A stretch of 64,000 nt of DNA from Merluccius polli (GCA_030340625.1 JAOPHQ010005170.1:1-64000), one strand, 5' to 3'. Shown: positions 12,401-35,673, counted from the first letter of the stretch. Program-made: numbers and translations. Notes: a model not told the origin generated them from the sequence alone.

Positions 12401-13213
12401 GGGGACAGAATAGTCGACTAGTTGACTATCAAAACCACTAGTCGACATTGTGTGTTCATTGTTGCAGACTAATCATTCATTTTTTTGTTGTTGAACATAA
12501 GGCATTTAGAGAAGGAAAGACTCCTGCTTCCCTGCAAGAAAGCAGTTGCATTGTTAGTGCAGTCAACAGTATCGCCAGCTCAGACAAGCTTGTTGGGGGT
12601 TTAGTCCAATTATATCGTGGCTCATTTGTAAACAGCCCCTCAGAGGCTGTCAAGGACTCTGCTATTTCACCTACCCTCAGGTTGATCCCTTCTACATTAT
12701 GGCATTTTTGGATCATGTTCTAATCACATGTTAGTATTGGATTGTCATAGCTTATACCTCTTGAGCTTCCAACCTCACTGGAAACAAAGCTTTGGCCTTC
12801 TCACTTTGGTCTAAAGAATGAGGATATTCTTTTCTGCATTTTTCTCTAAAAATATAAAATAAAATGCAGTGTAGGCTACTAACCATAAACATATATATAG
12901 CTTCAAGAGAGACATAGAGAGATACACAGAGAGATACATAGAGAGAGAGACATAGGGAGATACATAGAGAATGACAGAGAGAGAGACATAGAGAGACAGT
13001 CAGAGAGGGACAGTCAGAGAGGGACAGAGAGAGAGAGACAGAGAGACAGAGAGAGAGACACAGAGAGAGCGATACAGAGAGATGATCTTACAGGTTGTCT
13101 CTGATGAATCGGCGGAGCGATGCTACAGTCACATGGTCTTTATAGAGAACAGAGTCCTCTTCAAACCTGCTGGACAACCTAGGAGGTCGAAACAACAACA
13201 CACCCCTGCGCAC

Positions 13214-13283
<70 letters not shown>

Positions 13284-16200
13284 AAGCTGACAGATTATTT
13301 GGCTCTCGTAGTAATTATTGTGTTCAAGTGGAATTTCCTTCCTTCCTTCTGTGCAGACAGTTTTATTGATATTATTATTATTAAACTTTTATTTAACCAG
13401 GGAAGTCCCGTTGAGATTACAGAATCTCTTTTTCGAGGGAGCCCTGGCCAAGATAGCAGCAGTACAGTTCCAACAATTAAACACGCAAACATTTCAATCA
13501 AACACATCAATCAAAACGTACAGCAGCAGCTAAGAATCATATGCCTAAAAAGACAGAGCTGCAAGACCGTCTGCAAGTCCGTCCCCTCTAGGTTCTGTTA
13601 ACTCCCCTCTACGTTCTATTAACTCCCCTCTCGGTTCTGTTAACTCCCCTCTAGGTTCTGTTAACTCCCCTCTACGTTCTATTAACTCCCCTCTCGGTTC
13701 TGTTAACTCCCCTCTAGTTTCTGTTAACTCCCCTCTAGGTTCTGTTAACTCCCCTCTAGGAGGTTCTATTAACCCCCCTCTAGGAGGTTATATTAACTCC
13801 CCTCTAGGTTCTATTAACGCCCCTCTAGATTCTGTTAACCCCCCTCTAGGTTATGTTAACTCCCCTCTAGGTTATGTTAACCCCCCTCTAGGTTATGTTA
13901 ACTCCCCTCTAGGAGGGTCTATTAACTCCACTCTAGGTTCTATTAACGCCCCTCTAGGTTCTATTAACGCCCCTCTAGATTCTGTTAACCCCCCTCTAGG
14001 TTATGTTAACTCCCCTCTAGGAGGGTCTATTAACTCCACTCTAGGTTCTGTTAACTCCACTCTAGGTTCTGTTAACTCCCCTCTAGGAGGGTCTATTAAC
14101 TCGTCTTTGCCTTGTACAGTCTGACACAAACTGACAGTAGATGTAAAAATGCAATAGAGTAAATCTCCAGAAATGGACAATAAAGATCATCTAGTTAGTA
14201 AGTTAGTTACATACTGCTGCTGGAGGCTGTAAGGTTGTCCCAGGCTAGGATCGCTGCTGTGAGCAAAGCGGAATTGTTCTCTGAGTAGAGCAGCTGCCTT
14301 CAGATACTCTGGCAGCCCAGCGGAGTCTGGCTGGAAGAACCCTTTAAGACACAATAGAACAAAGTACAACACAATGGAACCCTTCAGAACACAATAGAGC
14401 CCTTAAGTAGAACACAATATAACCTTTTAGACTATAGTAGAACCTTTCAGTAGAACACAATAGAACTCTTTGGAACACAATAGAACCTTTTAGAACACAA
14501 TAGAACATTTTAGAACACAGCTTCCAACGTATGGGACTTCCAATTATCATAAAAACAAAAAAGGTGGTTTGTAGGCTACATTGTGCAAATTTTCAAGGAA
14601 ATTGCACCGCAGCACTAGCGCTATTCAAGAGCAGAACTAGCGCTATTCAAGAGCAGCACTAGGGCTATTCAAGAGCAGCACTAGGGCTATTCAAGAGCAG
14701 CACTAGCGCTATTCAAGAGCAGCACTAGCGCTATTCAAGAGCAGCACTAGCGCTATTCAAGAGCAGAACTAGCGCTATTCAAGAGCAGCACTAGGGCTAT
14801 TCAAGAGCAGCACTAGGGCTATTCAAGAGCAGCACTAGCGCTATTCAAGAGCAGCACTAGCGCTATTCAAGAGCAGTACTAGCGCTATTCAAGAGCAGCA
14901 CTAGCGCTATTCAAGAGCACGTGAAGAAAAAATACACACGCACTATTTGGGATTGCCAGAAAAGGAAAACAAAAAAAACATTGTAACAAGTCTATTCATG
15001 TGTATTAAATGACCAACCCGTTATTATTAGTAGGTAGAACATTTTGATATATGTTGCCCTTGTTCAAACATAACAAAATAGCTGCTAAATACGTGAATTA
15101 TTAAAACCATTAGTCATCAGTTAAGAAATAATAAGAATAGAACACAATAGAATAAAGTCATATCCTACCTACGATGCTGGCATCATAGTTGTTGATGAAG
15201 GCTTGGAGGTCTTCCTCAGTTCTTAGAAGAACAGAGTCAGGTCCTGTCTGCTTCTTCATGTAGTGGACCATGCCCTCTACACAGTTAAGTTTGTTGATTC
15301 AGGGACAATATACAAAAAGGCATTAGTCTCAATGAGATTATGATATAGGAAATCACTTCCAAACATGTTATTACCCCACAAGAGAAAAACAGAGCAGGCT
15401 GAGCTATGGGTAAAGTAGTATCAAACTTTTTGAAGACCTGCTTACTGGGAAAACATGTAGTCGACCAATTTAAAAACTTTTGAGCAATCAGGGGCTGAGC
15501 TATAAGCATGACCAATTAAAAATATTATCTGCTACAATAACAATAGGTATCCACAGTTTCACTTTGAATAGCTGAATATACCCTCTACATACCAATATAA
15601 CTAAATAATATTTACACTATATTCACAACATGAAAGCTGTGAGGGCCGTACCTGCGGTCCGCGGGCCATCGTAGGTACCGGAGTCGACACCATTCCTGAA
15701 CACCTTGAGCAGGGGGTACGCAGATGCCCCGAAACCCCTGCATGTGTCTGCGTTAGCAGTACAGTCTACCTGTAGCATAATAACATGTGTTTGGGTTAGC
15801 AGGACAGTCTACCTGTAGCATAATAACATGTGCAAAAAAGTAAAAAAACATGAGTTTGGTTCCCAGGCTAGTACATTTGGGGTCGGAAGCACTATACTGC
15901 CCCCTTGTGTACACGTTAACGTGACGTGGAAGTTTAAATGCAGATAGATCGCGTCTCTGAGTCCCGGTGTGGATCTTTGCAAACACACTGCGTACGCAGA
16001 ACTGTAAAATCAGCATTAGAGGTGTTGGTGTATAACCTTAGCCAGCTGGACGGACCCCTTCAACCATGAAGCTGCCTTGGCGAAGTCTGGAGACAACTTC
16101 TTACAGTGACCACACCTAAGAAGAGAGAAGTACAGACTCTTAACCGGGTTATAGAGAAAGGTACAGACTCACATTAGCCTGGCTATAGAGAAAGGTACAG

Positions 16201-18854
16201 ACTCACCTTAGCCTGGCTATAGAGAAAGGTACAGACTCACATTAGCCTGGCTATAGAGAAAGGTACAGACTCACATTAGCCTGGCTATAGAGAAAGGTAC
16301 AGACTTCTAGCTAAAGAGAAAGGTACAGACTCCTAGCTATAGAGAAAGGTACATACTAGTAGCTATAGAGAAAGGTACAGACTCATAGCTATAGAGAAAT
16401 GTACATACTAGTAGTTATAGAGAAAGGTACATACTAGTAGCTATAGAAAAAGGTACAGACTCCTAGCTATAGAGAAAGGTACAGACTCATAGCTATAGAG
16501 AAAGGTACATACTCGTAGCTATAGAGAAAGGTACAGACTCGTAGCTATAGAGAAAGGTACAGACTCATAGCTATAGAGAAAGGTACATATCCATAGCTAT
16601 AGAGAAAGGTACAGACCAGTAGCTATAGAGAAAGGTACAGACTCATAGCTATAGAGAAAGGTACAGACTCACAGCTATAGAGAAAGGTACATATCCATAG
16701 CTATAGAGAAAGGTACAGACCAGTAGCTATAGAGAAAGGTACAGACCAGTAGCTATAGAGAAATGTACAGACCAGTAGCTATAGAGAAAGGTACAGACCA
16801 GTAGCTATAGAGAAAGGTACAGACTCATGGCTATAGAGAAAGGTACATACTAGTAGCTATAGAGAAAGGTACAGACTCACAGCTATAGAGAAAGGTACAG
16901 ACTCAGCTATAGAGAAAGGTACAGACTCATAGCTATAGAGAAAGGTACAGACTCATAGCTATAGAGAAAGGTACAGACTCATAGCTATAGAGAAAGGTAC
17001 AGACTCATAGCTAGAGAAAGGTACAGACCAGTAGCTATAGAGAAAGGTACAGACTCATAGCTATAGAGAAAGGTACAGACCAGTAGCTATAGAGAAAGGT
17101 ACAGACCAGTAGCTATAGAGAAAGGTACAGACTCATAGGCGTAGAGAAAGGTACAGCCTCATAGAGAAAGGTACAGACTCATAGCTATAGAGAAAGGTAC
17201 AGATTCATAGCTATAGAGAAAGGTACAGACTCATAGCTATAGAGAAAGGTACAGACTCATAGCTATAGAGAAAGGTACAGACTCAGCTGTAGAGAAAGGT
17301 ACAGACTCATAGCTATAGAAAGGTACAGACTCATAGCTATAGAAAGGTACATACTCATAGCTATAGAGAAAGGTACAGACTCATAGCTATAGAGAAAGGT
17401 ACAGACTCATAGCTATAGAGAAAGGTACAGACTCATAGCTATAGAGAAAGGTACAGACTCATAGCTATAGAGAAAGGTACAGACTCATAGCTATAGAGAA
17501 AGGTACAGACTCATAGCTATAGAGAAAGGTACAGACTCATAGCTAGAGAAAGGTACAGACCAGTAGCTATAGAGAAAGGTACAGACTCATAGCTATAGAG
17601 AAAGGTACAGACCAGTAGCTATAGAGAAAGGTACAGACTCATAGGCGTAGAAAAAGGTACAGACTCATAGAGAAAGGTACAGACTCATAGCTATAGAGAA
17701 AGGTACAGATTCATAGCTATAGAGAAAGGTACAGACTCATAGCTATAGAGAAAGGTACAGACTCATAGCTATAGAGAAAGGTACAGACTCATAGCTATAG
17801 AGAAAGGTACAGACTCATAGCTATAGAGAAAGGTACAGACTCAGCTATAGAGAAAGGTACAGACTCATAGCTATAGAGAAAGGTACAGACTCATAGCTAT
17901 AGAGAAAGGTACAGACTCATAGCTATAGAGAAAGGTACAGACTCATAGCTATAGAGAAAGGTACAGACCAGTAGCTATAGAGAAAGGTACAGACTCATAG
18001 CTATAGAGAAAGGTACAGACTCATAGCTATAGAGAAAGGTACAGACCAGTAGCTATAGAGAAAGGTACAGACTCATAGGCGTAGAGAAAGGTACAGACTC
18101 ATAGAGAAAGGTACAGACTCAGCTATAGAGAAAGGTACAGACTCATAGCTATAGAGAAAGGTACAGACTCATAGCTATAGAGAAAGGTACAGACTCATAG
18201 CTATAGAGAAAGGTACAGACTCATAGCTATAGAGAAAGGTACAGACTCATAGCTATAGACAAAGGTACAGACTCATAGCTATAGAGAAAGGTACAGACTC
18301 ATAGCTATAGACAAAGGTACAGACCAGTAGCTATAGAGAAAGGTACAGACTCGTAGATAATAGTATAAAAGTATTGTAAGCAATATGATATATTTATCTT
18401 GACGGCAGGCTAAATAAGCTGTTATCATTAAATACGCCTTTCTCATGGTTTAGACCTTAACATAACCATTTCAACAGCAGCACCATTAAACACCCCAGGA
18501 CAATGGGCTAGCGACATACTATACACAAATAATACAATATATCCCAATATTTCTATTAAACAACGGTATAATACCGTACTATTAAATATCCACACGATAC
18601 GGCGTTCTCTCTATGAAACAAACGGTATAATATCGTGTAACACAGCATCTGCTCTCCTGCTCTAACGGTTACCAACTCCATGGTAACCGGCTCTGTTACC
18701 ATGGAGCGTAGAACATCACCAGCATGGTCTCGTGCTCCGCCGCCAGGTAGTCGAAGTCCGCGTCTCCGAGCTCCAGCACGTCCCGCCTCTCGCACAGCGT
18801 CGTCAGGGCGACGGCGGCCAGCAGCAGCAGCGCCACGCCGCCGCACCTCATCAT
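9183..18854 (-). CDS. pdia3-like: PDIA3-like (ERp57 family) protein disulfide isomerase with CGHC and CPHC active sites, complete, 491 aa
   Basis: An ER thioredoxin-fold enzyme of a-b-b'-a' layout. Exons: 18854-18700, 16115-16037, 15769-15652, 15276-15169, 14341-14215, 13205-13092, 12370-12245, 10915-10733, 10253-10145, 10031-9903, 9805-9726, 9534-9477, 9272-9183; phases join to 492 codons including TGA. Residues 1-22 form a hydrophobic signal peptide. The a domain has PWCGHCKK (W52, C53, C56) and VDCTAN. The b/b' part has GLCPH, YWRNR and LSFAVAN, which follow PDIA3 closely. The a' domain has SPRCPHCKK (C400, C403): the family's usual Trp-Cys-Gly-His-Cys is replaced by Arg-Cys-Pro-His-Cys. 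The cis-Pro loop GFPTIYF is kept. The protein ends REEL, an ER-retrieval-type tail, where human PDIA3 ends QEDL. Length is near human PDIA3 (505). I judge it a diverged paralog, not the standard pdia3. The start could be the first or second of two adjacent Met codons. Confidence 0.93.
9284..9472. repeat. 25-bp tandem repeat plus CA microsatellite around PDIA3-like exons 12 and 13
   Basis: About five copies of GAACCACAAGAACCAGTTG.. (25 bp) begin at the exon 13 acceptor. A CA run (gene strand) of about 60 bases then follows the exon 12 donor GTAAC at once. Confidence 0.9.
10050..10145. repeat. 31-bp repeat carrying the exon 9 donor, three copies
   Basis: Gene-strand units contain TCAAG followed by GTTAGCACC. 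Donor-like junctions lie after 10145 (native), 10114 and 10083. Confidence 0.85.
10290..10730. repeat. GGGTTAG-rich degenerate repeat in PDIA3-like intron 8
   Basis: Units such as GGGTTATAATGTACGAGGGT recur with GTTAGGGTTAGG runs. The array is telomere-like but irregular. Confidence 0.8.
10922..12118. repeat. 42-bp minisatellite split by an inserted element
   Basis: About four copies of a 42-bp unit (GAGAGAAGGGTTAGATTTAG..) start at the exon 8 acceptor. After a 771-bp insertion about seven more copies follow (11840-12118). On the gene strand each copy repeats an acceptor-like CCTTCTCTCTGTATAG. Confidence 0.85.
11069..11839. mobile_element. Inserted element with GGCCC..GTCCCA inverted ends
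   Basis: It splits the 42-bp array. The left end reads TGGCCCTGTCCCATT and the right end, reverse-complemented, TGGCCCGTCCCAATT. The flanks suggest a short TT duplication. Inside, 11428-11575 is a smaller foldback (GTTAT..ATCATGGACGTCG against CGACGTCCATGATAAC) enclosing poly-C tracts. No transposase is seen. Confidence 0.6.
13360..13490. repeat. Interspersed fish repeat fragment
   Basis: TTTTATTTAACCAGGGAAG, GTTGAGATTACAGAATCTC and GAGCCCTGGCCAAGA are words I remember from a very common fish interspersed repeat. It sits between the CA run (13215-13281) and the next array. Confidence 0.5.
13590..14110. repeat. 21-bp minisatellite
   Basis: About 24 copies of CTCTAGGTTCTGTTAACTCCC with point and small length changes, in PDIA3-like intron 5. 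Confidence 0.9.
14600..14925. repeat. 22-bp minisatellite
   Basis: About 14 copies of CACTAGCGCTATTCAAGAGC.. in PDIA3-like intron 4. Each contains the palindrome TAGCGCTA or its variant. Confidence 0.9.
16135..18355. repeat. 26-bp minisatellite of about 85 copies
   Basis: A 2.2-kb array of AGCTATAGAGAAAGGTACAG + ACTCAT fills most of PDIA3-like intron 1 and ends close to the exon 2 acceptor. Higher-order blocks recur, for example the sub-block with ATAGGCGTAGAGAAAGG. Confidence 0.95.
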
Positions 18855-19080
18855 GGACTAACTTAACGCGCAGGACAGGTGAGTCCGCACATTGAAGGAT
18901 ACGGTACAGGTGCGGCTAGGAGGACGGCGCGGCGGACGGACGGCGGCTCCTCTGGCTGCGGTCCCCGGCGAGGAGCGGGGCGGGACGTCAACGCACACGG
19001 CCGCGACGCGAGCCTCTCATTGGTGGAGCCGGCCAGCTGATGCGATGTAATGACACCATTGGTCCGGTGGCCTGTCACTC
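18855..19080 (-). promoter_or_regulatory. Probable promoter of the PDIA3-like gene
   Basis: A CpG-rich upstream region with inverted CCAAT motifs (ATTGG at about 19018 and 19059 on plus). I looked for a full ER stress element (CCAAT-N9-CCACG) and found only a poor match. Confidence 0.45.
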
Positions 19081-19102
19081 ACCCCACCGCAAACCCTAGA
19101 AT

Positions 19103-19472
<370 letters not shown>

Positions 19473-19522
19473 TAGACATACATACAGTTGACATTGACTT
19501 TTTTAACACACACACACACACA

Positions 19523-19550
19523 TTTATTGAGATTATATTTTACATTTATT
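19523..19550 (-). terminator. Polyadenylation signals of gon4l
   Basis: Two AATAAA hexamers on the minus strand (19523-19528 and 19545-19550), about 300 bases after the gon4l stop codon. Confidence 0.6.
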
Positions 19551-19841
19551 GCAAATAAATACACAAATAAAATAATGTCAACAAAGAGTTCAAGTGGTTG
19601 ATCACATGATGCGCCCAACAGGAAGTGACACGTGTCTTCCTGCTGGAGGAGTCATAACTGGAAGATGGCATTGAGTACTACAGTAGTACTGGGCAGCTCC
19701 CAGTATAACCAGTAGACCACAGTAGCATAACGTACAGCACACCATACAGTGATAGTTTTACTGAAAGACTGGCATTACTGCATAAGACATCCACAGATGT
19801 CTGAAGATTAGTTGAAGACCAAGCAATAAGATGTGATTGAT

Positions 19842-31086
<11,245 letters not shown>

Positions 31087-31214
31087 CTGAACAGAAGGAA
31101 GATGGCGATGGTAATGAGACACAAGAACCATCGTATCAAACGTGACGGTTTATTGATACGATAATTTAACCATAGTTAAATTATAACACACAATAACAAA
31201 GAAGGATGCATGTT

Positions 31215-32065
31215 GCCAATAAAAGGAGATATAAGGAGTACCAGGAGGACGTATAGAGATATAAAAGGAGATATAAGGAGTACCAGGAGGACGTATAGAG
31301 ATAAAAGGAGATATAAGGAGTACCAGGAGGATGTATGGAGAGATATAAAAGGAGATATAAGGAGTACCAGGAGGACGTATAGAGATAAAATGAGATATAA
31401 AGAGTACCAGGAGGACGTATAGAGATAAAAGGAGATATAAGGAGTACCAGGAGGATGTATGGAGAGATATAAGGAGTACCAGGAGGACGTATAGAGATAA
31501 AAGGAGATATAAAGAGTACCAGGAGGACGTATAGAGATAAAAGGAGATATAAGGAGTACCAGGAGGACGTATAGAGATATATATAAAAGGAGATATAAGG
31601 AGTACCAGGAGGACGTATAGAGATATAAAAGGAGATATAAGGAGTACCAGGAGGATCTTGGATAAGTAGGGTTAGGGTCTAGGGTTAGTGCCTGCACTCT
31701 AGGGTTAGTGTATAGCAGTCTAGGGTTAGTGTATAGCAGTCTAGGGTTAGTGTATAGCAGTCTAGGGTTAGTGTATAGCAGTCCAGGGTTAGGGTCTAGG
31801 GTTAGTGTATAGCAGTCTAGGGTTAGGGTCTAGGGTGTATCGCAGTCTAGGGTTAGTGTATAGCAGTCCAGGGTTAGGGTCTAGGGTTAGTGTATAGCAG
31901 TCCAGGGTTAGGGTCTAGGGTTAGTGTATAGCAGTCTAGGGTTAGTGTATAGCAGTCTAGGGTTAGTGTATAGCAGTCTAGGGTTAGTGTATAGCAGTCC
32001 AGGGTTAGGGTCTAGGGTTAGTGTATAGCAGTCTAGGGTTAGTGTATAGCAGTCCAGGGTTGGGG
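31215..32065. repeat. 40-bp and 21-bp minisatellites in gon4l intron 1
   Basis: 31215-31655: about 11 copies of a 40-bp unit with GGAGTACCAGGAGGACGTAT. 31670-32065: about 18 copies of AGGGTTAGTGTATAGCAGTCT. Confidence 0.92.
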
Positions 32066-32235
32066 TCTATAACGTCGGTCTAGTTTCCTACTCGTATCAC
32101 ATTACAGCTAGTAGCGCTTCGCACATATGGCACAGCTACAAGAATAACGTCTGCTTCACGATAAAGTACTGCAACCAGCAACTCACTAACACAAATAACG
32201 TTGAGAGAAAACACATCCAGAAGCGCGAATCTTAC

Positions 32236-32310
32236 CCGCCATTGACTTCCGCTTGAGGGTTTAAACTACAAAACTACATTTCCGGGTGTGGAGGGCGACT
32301 CCGTTCCCCT
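32236..32310 (-). promoter_or_regulatory. Probable gon4l 5' exon and core promoter
   Basis: On the minus strand two ETS-like motifs (CCCGGAAAT and GCGGAAGT) precede CAATGGCGG/GTAAGA, a good splice donor after 32236. Splicing to the acceptor at 31087 would join it to the exon that opens with the gon4l ATG. The ATG at 32242 would start a short upstream frame. The exon 5' end is unknown. Confidence 0.5.
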
Positions 32311-32339
32311 GGAAACAACTCACCATAACCCGTTCCGCT

Positions 32340-33180
32340 GCGTACTCTGTTCCTAACTACTAACTAATACTAACTACTACTAACTAATACTAACTAATAC
32401 TAACTAATACTAACTAATACTAACTGCTACGAACTACTAGTAACTACTACTAAACCATGGCAAGTCAATGTGTTATTTTTAGTTCTGCATTTCAAATGAG
32501 TTTCCATGTTTTGTTGGTTTCTCTATCCACATAAGTTCATTCACATTGAAATACAGCTTTATGAAATAAACTTCAACTTAGCTTAACGAACTAAAACAAA
32601 TTGGCCACAAGTCATCTTTAATACAGTGACGAGGCGAAACTGGTTCATAACATGCTTTTAAATCTGATTACATTTAATCTTATTTAAATGTGATAATTTC
32701 ATCTAAAATATAATGAAAACATTATTTTATTTAAAAGATGTAAAAAAACAACAACAACAAAAAACCAACAGTCTGCCTGGTTTTATTCAATGTGTTTTTA
32801 TTATCATCATTATTTTAAATGATTTTCTTTATTAAAAAAAGGGGGGGGGGGGGGTCGTCTTATAATCAGGACCAATACGGTATTTTACTACGAATTATAT
32901 AAAGAAATAGATCACTAGATTCACTTAATGCTCCATAGAAAAGCATCTTTGATAACTGATTAATGGGTCTATGTTAAAACAGTCTTTAAATGTCATCTAA
33001 AATATGTTCTAGCTCTAGGTTGATGTTGATGTAAAATAGGTTGATGTTGACAAGATGTTGACATTAAGATTATACATAAACTTGTAAAAAAAATAATAAA
33101 TAAATAAATAAAATAAAATAAACACAAAAAAGCTGTGCCTAATTTCCCCAATCAGTCCCACTGTGTGGTGATTGAGTTCA
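32340..33180. other. Intergenic gap between gon4l and the C2CD4-like gene
   Basis: It holds a short TAACTAATAC repeat (32350-32450), A/T-rich DNA, a poly-G tract (32840-32853) and no coding signal I can support. Confidence 0.6.
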
Positions 33181-33195
33181 GCTGTTAATGGACCT

Positions 33196-33202
33196 TATAA
33201 AA
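33196..33202 (+). promoter_or_regulatory. TATA box of the C2CD4-like gene
   Basis: TATAAAA lies 124 bases before the ATG at 33326. A start of transcription near 33225-33230 would give a 5' leader of about 100 bases. Confidence 0.6.
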
Positions 33203-33325
33203 CCCAACGAAATGGTCTCCATTCACCTCACTCCTGGACCACGTCATCTGGCCCGAAGATAGCCGAAAAGAACATAATATAAAAGAAGATACAAGATACG
33301 GTTTCCTGGGTCTACTTGAGGAACC

Positions 33326-33970
33326 ATGAACGTCTCCAAAGCCGGCTTGTCCCTGAGGTCCATGGTCCTCACGCCAGAGAAGATCCCGCGCTTCCTCGTC
33401 CCGTCGCCCGCGTGCCGCGCGTCGTCGCCGCTCCTCCTCCTCTGCTCGCCGCGCCGCCGCGCCTCCTCCGCGGACCGCGGCCGCCTGCTGTCGGACCCGT
33501 CCACCGCCAGCTCCCCGGACCTCAGCCCCGACCCCCAGCGGCGGCAGCGGCCCGGGACGCCGGCGACGTCCCGTTTCCTCCGTCCGCCGACGTCGGGTCT
33601 CGGCGCCAGGATCCGGCGCCGTCTGAGCGGCGAAGTGGCGGCGGCGGATGCGGACACCGACCTGTCGACGCGCGCGGCGATGTCCCTGCCGCACGTGGAC
33701 AAGGTGACCACGCCGTACGGGTTCCGCGCGGTCCTCGCCGCGAGCCCGTGCACCCGCCGACGGGAGTCCATCTTCCACCGCAGACCGGTGGTCTCCGTCC
33801 TGGCCGCACCGGAGGAGCAGCCGTCCTCCGCCGCCGCCGCACCGGAGGAGCAGCCGCCGCCGCGCGGGATGTCGGCACGCGCCGCCGCAGCAGCAGCCGC
33901 CGCCAGGGCGCGCGGCGTCCAGGTGATGCGGGCGCTGACCCCCGCGCGCATGAGAGTCCAGCACCGCTGA
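33326..33970 (+). CDS. C2CD4-family protein lacking the C2 domain, single exon, 214 aa
   Basis: Recognised from two family blocks: SMVLTPEKIPRFLVP (residues 12-26) and MSLPHVDKVTTPYGF (119-133) followed by SPCTRRRESIF (140-150). These match the conserved N-terminal half of C2CD4A/B/C/D (VLTP.KIP.F..PP, SLP...T.YGF, ESPHTRRKES). Family members are nuclear, inducible proteins with a C-terminal C2 domain. Here the frame stops after a low-complexity Ala/Arg tail (about 183-214), and polyadenylation signals follow within 70 bases, so no C2 domain exists in any frame I can see. An internal duplication APEEQP..AAAAPEEQPPP is at 161-179. The DNA is very CpG-rich, which opens long shadow frames on the other strand. 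The start at 33326 has a fair Kozak context. Human C2CD4D lies in 1q21, near INTS3, so a relation to that member is possible but not shown. Confidence 0.8.
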   Translation: MNVSKAGLSLRSMVLTPEKIPRFLVPSPACRASSPLLLLCSPRRRASSADRGRLLSDPSTASSPDLSPDPQRRQRPGTPATSRFLRPPTSGLGARIRRRLSGEVAAADADTDLSTRAAMSLPHVDKVTTPYGFRAVLAASPCTRRRESIFHRRPVVSVLAAPEEQPSSAAAAPEEQPPPRGMSARAAAAAAAARARGVQVMRALTPARMRVQHR

Positions 33971-34027
33971 CCGCTCACCGCTGAGTCCTGTCTTTTTAAC
34001 GAGTTTTATGTTTTACGTGTTTTTATA

Positions 34028-34037
34028 AATAAATAAA
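34028..34037 (+). terminator. Polyadenylation signal of the C2CD4-like gene
   Basis: Two overlapping AATAAA hexamers, 58 bases after the stop codon. Confidence 0.75.
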
Positions 34038-34428
34038 ATGGTTAATGGACCGTTTAATGGCGCGGCTTCTTTCTGTGACGTCAACGATACTTGACATGTA
34101 TATATGCTACCTAGATATTAGTTGTATAGTCTACCTAGAGGTTATATAACTATATAGGCTACCTAGATATAAGTTATGTATCCTACCTAGAGGTTAGTTA
34201 TAGCCTATTTCCTCCACACGTCTCGGGTTCAGAGCAGCTGTCATTCCCAACCTCCGTTTAGTCCTTTGGACAAAAACGTCATTTTCCATCTAAACGGGTC
34301 AGGATTTGATGAGTAGGCCAGAAGTGTCTCCTCCAGTCAGTAGGACCATGACGGCAGAAGATCAGCTCATCTGAAGTGGACTTCTATGGTAGACGGAGCC
34401 GGATTAGTAACCCCAGGCCCCCTGGTCC

Positions 34429-35375
34429 TTATATTTCATGAGAATGTATTGATTGAGAGGTTTTTGATAGTTAACGTTATTAACATTAACGTTGTTACCG
34501 TTATTATTTATGTAATTTACGTAAATTGTGTAAATAACTTACGTTATTTGCGTAAATAACGCAAATTATGTAAGTTATTTACGTAAATTACGTAAATAAC
34601 GTAGGCTAACTTACGCAAATTGCGTAAGTTATTTACGTAATTTGCGTAAGTTACGTTATTTACGTAAATTGCGTAAGTTACGTAATTTACGTAACTTACG
34701 CAAATTACGTAACTTACGCAAATTGCGCAAGTTATTTACGTAAATTGCGTAAGTTACGTAATTTGAGTAAGTTACGTTATTTACGTAGGCCTACGCAAAT
34801 TGCGTAACTTACGCAAATTACGTAACTTACGCAATTTACGTAAATAACTTACGTAATTTGCGTAAGTTACGTAATTTGCGTAAGTTACGCAAATTACGTA
34901 ACTTACGCAAATTACGTAAGTTATTTACGTAAATTGCGTAAGTTACGTAATTTTAAGTTACGTTATTTACGTAAGTTATTTACGTAAATTGCGTAAGTTA
35001 CGTAATTTGCGTAAGTTACGTAAATAACGTAACTTACGCAAATTACGTAACTTACGCAATTTACGTAAATAACTTACGTAATTTGCGTAAGTTCCGTAAT
35101 TTGCGTAAGTTACGTAATTTACGTAACTTACGCAAATTACGTAAGTTATTTACATAAATTGCGTAAGTTACGTAATTTGCGTAAGTTACGCAATTTGCGT
35201 AAGTTACGTAAATAACGTAACTTACGCAAATTACGTAAGTTATTTACACAATTTACGTAATTTACGTAAATTACATAAATAACGTAACAACGTTAATAAC
35301 GGTAACGTTAATAATGTTAATAACGTTAACAATATCAAAAACCTTTCTCAATCAATACATTCTCATGAAATATAA
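34429..35375. mobile_element. Foldback (MITE-like) element with a palindromic TTACGTAA core
   Basis: The left end reads TTATATTTCATGAGAATG and the right end is its exact inverse; about 50 bases of each end pair as terminal inverted repeats. Between them lies about 850 bp of TTACGTAA / TTGCGTAAG words in both orientations, so almost the whole element can fold on itself. The outermost bases fit a TA target or no target duplication. There is no coding capacity. 34051-34428 to its left shows only a short CTACCTAGA repeat. Confidence 0.75.
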
Positions 35376-35673
35376 TACAAGACAAGGCATGCGTATATTA
35401 GATGTATTCTGTATTTGTATCAAAATGTTTATTGTGGATCTTGACCCTCTTGACCCCCTGCTGCTCAGCCAGGTCTAGGACACTTACCTCACACCCCACC
35501 GAGACACGCAGAGGGAGACAGAGGGAGATAAAGAGAGAGAGACCTGAGCTTGACTGAAGGAGGACACAGTCCTGAGGTCCACCTCCATGCGGTGAGTGAT
35601 GAATCAGAATGAGATGAATGCTTCAACAATGTTCCTCTTGGCTCAGCACCACTTCTCACCTTGTGGTCATGAG

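Noticed and set aside
18990..19080. ER stress element in the PDIA3-like promoter
   Set aside because: CCAAT boxes exist, but the CCACG half at the required spacing does not match.
33185..33984. Two long minus-strand frames opposite the C2CD4-like gene
   Set aside because: GC-rich shadows. The plus frame carries the conserved family blocks.
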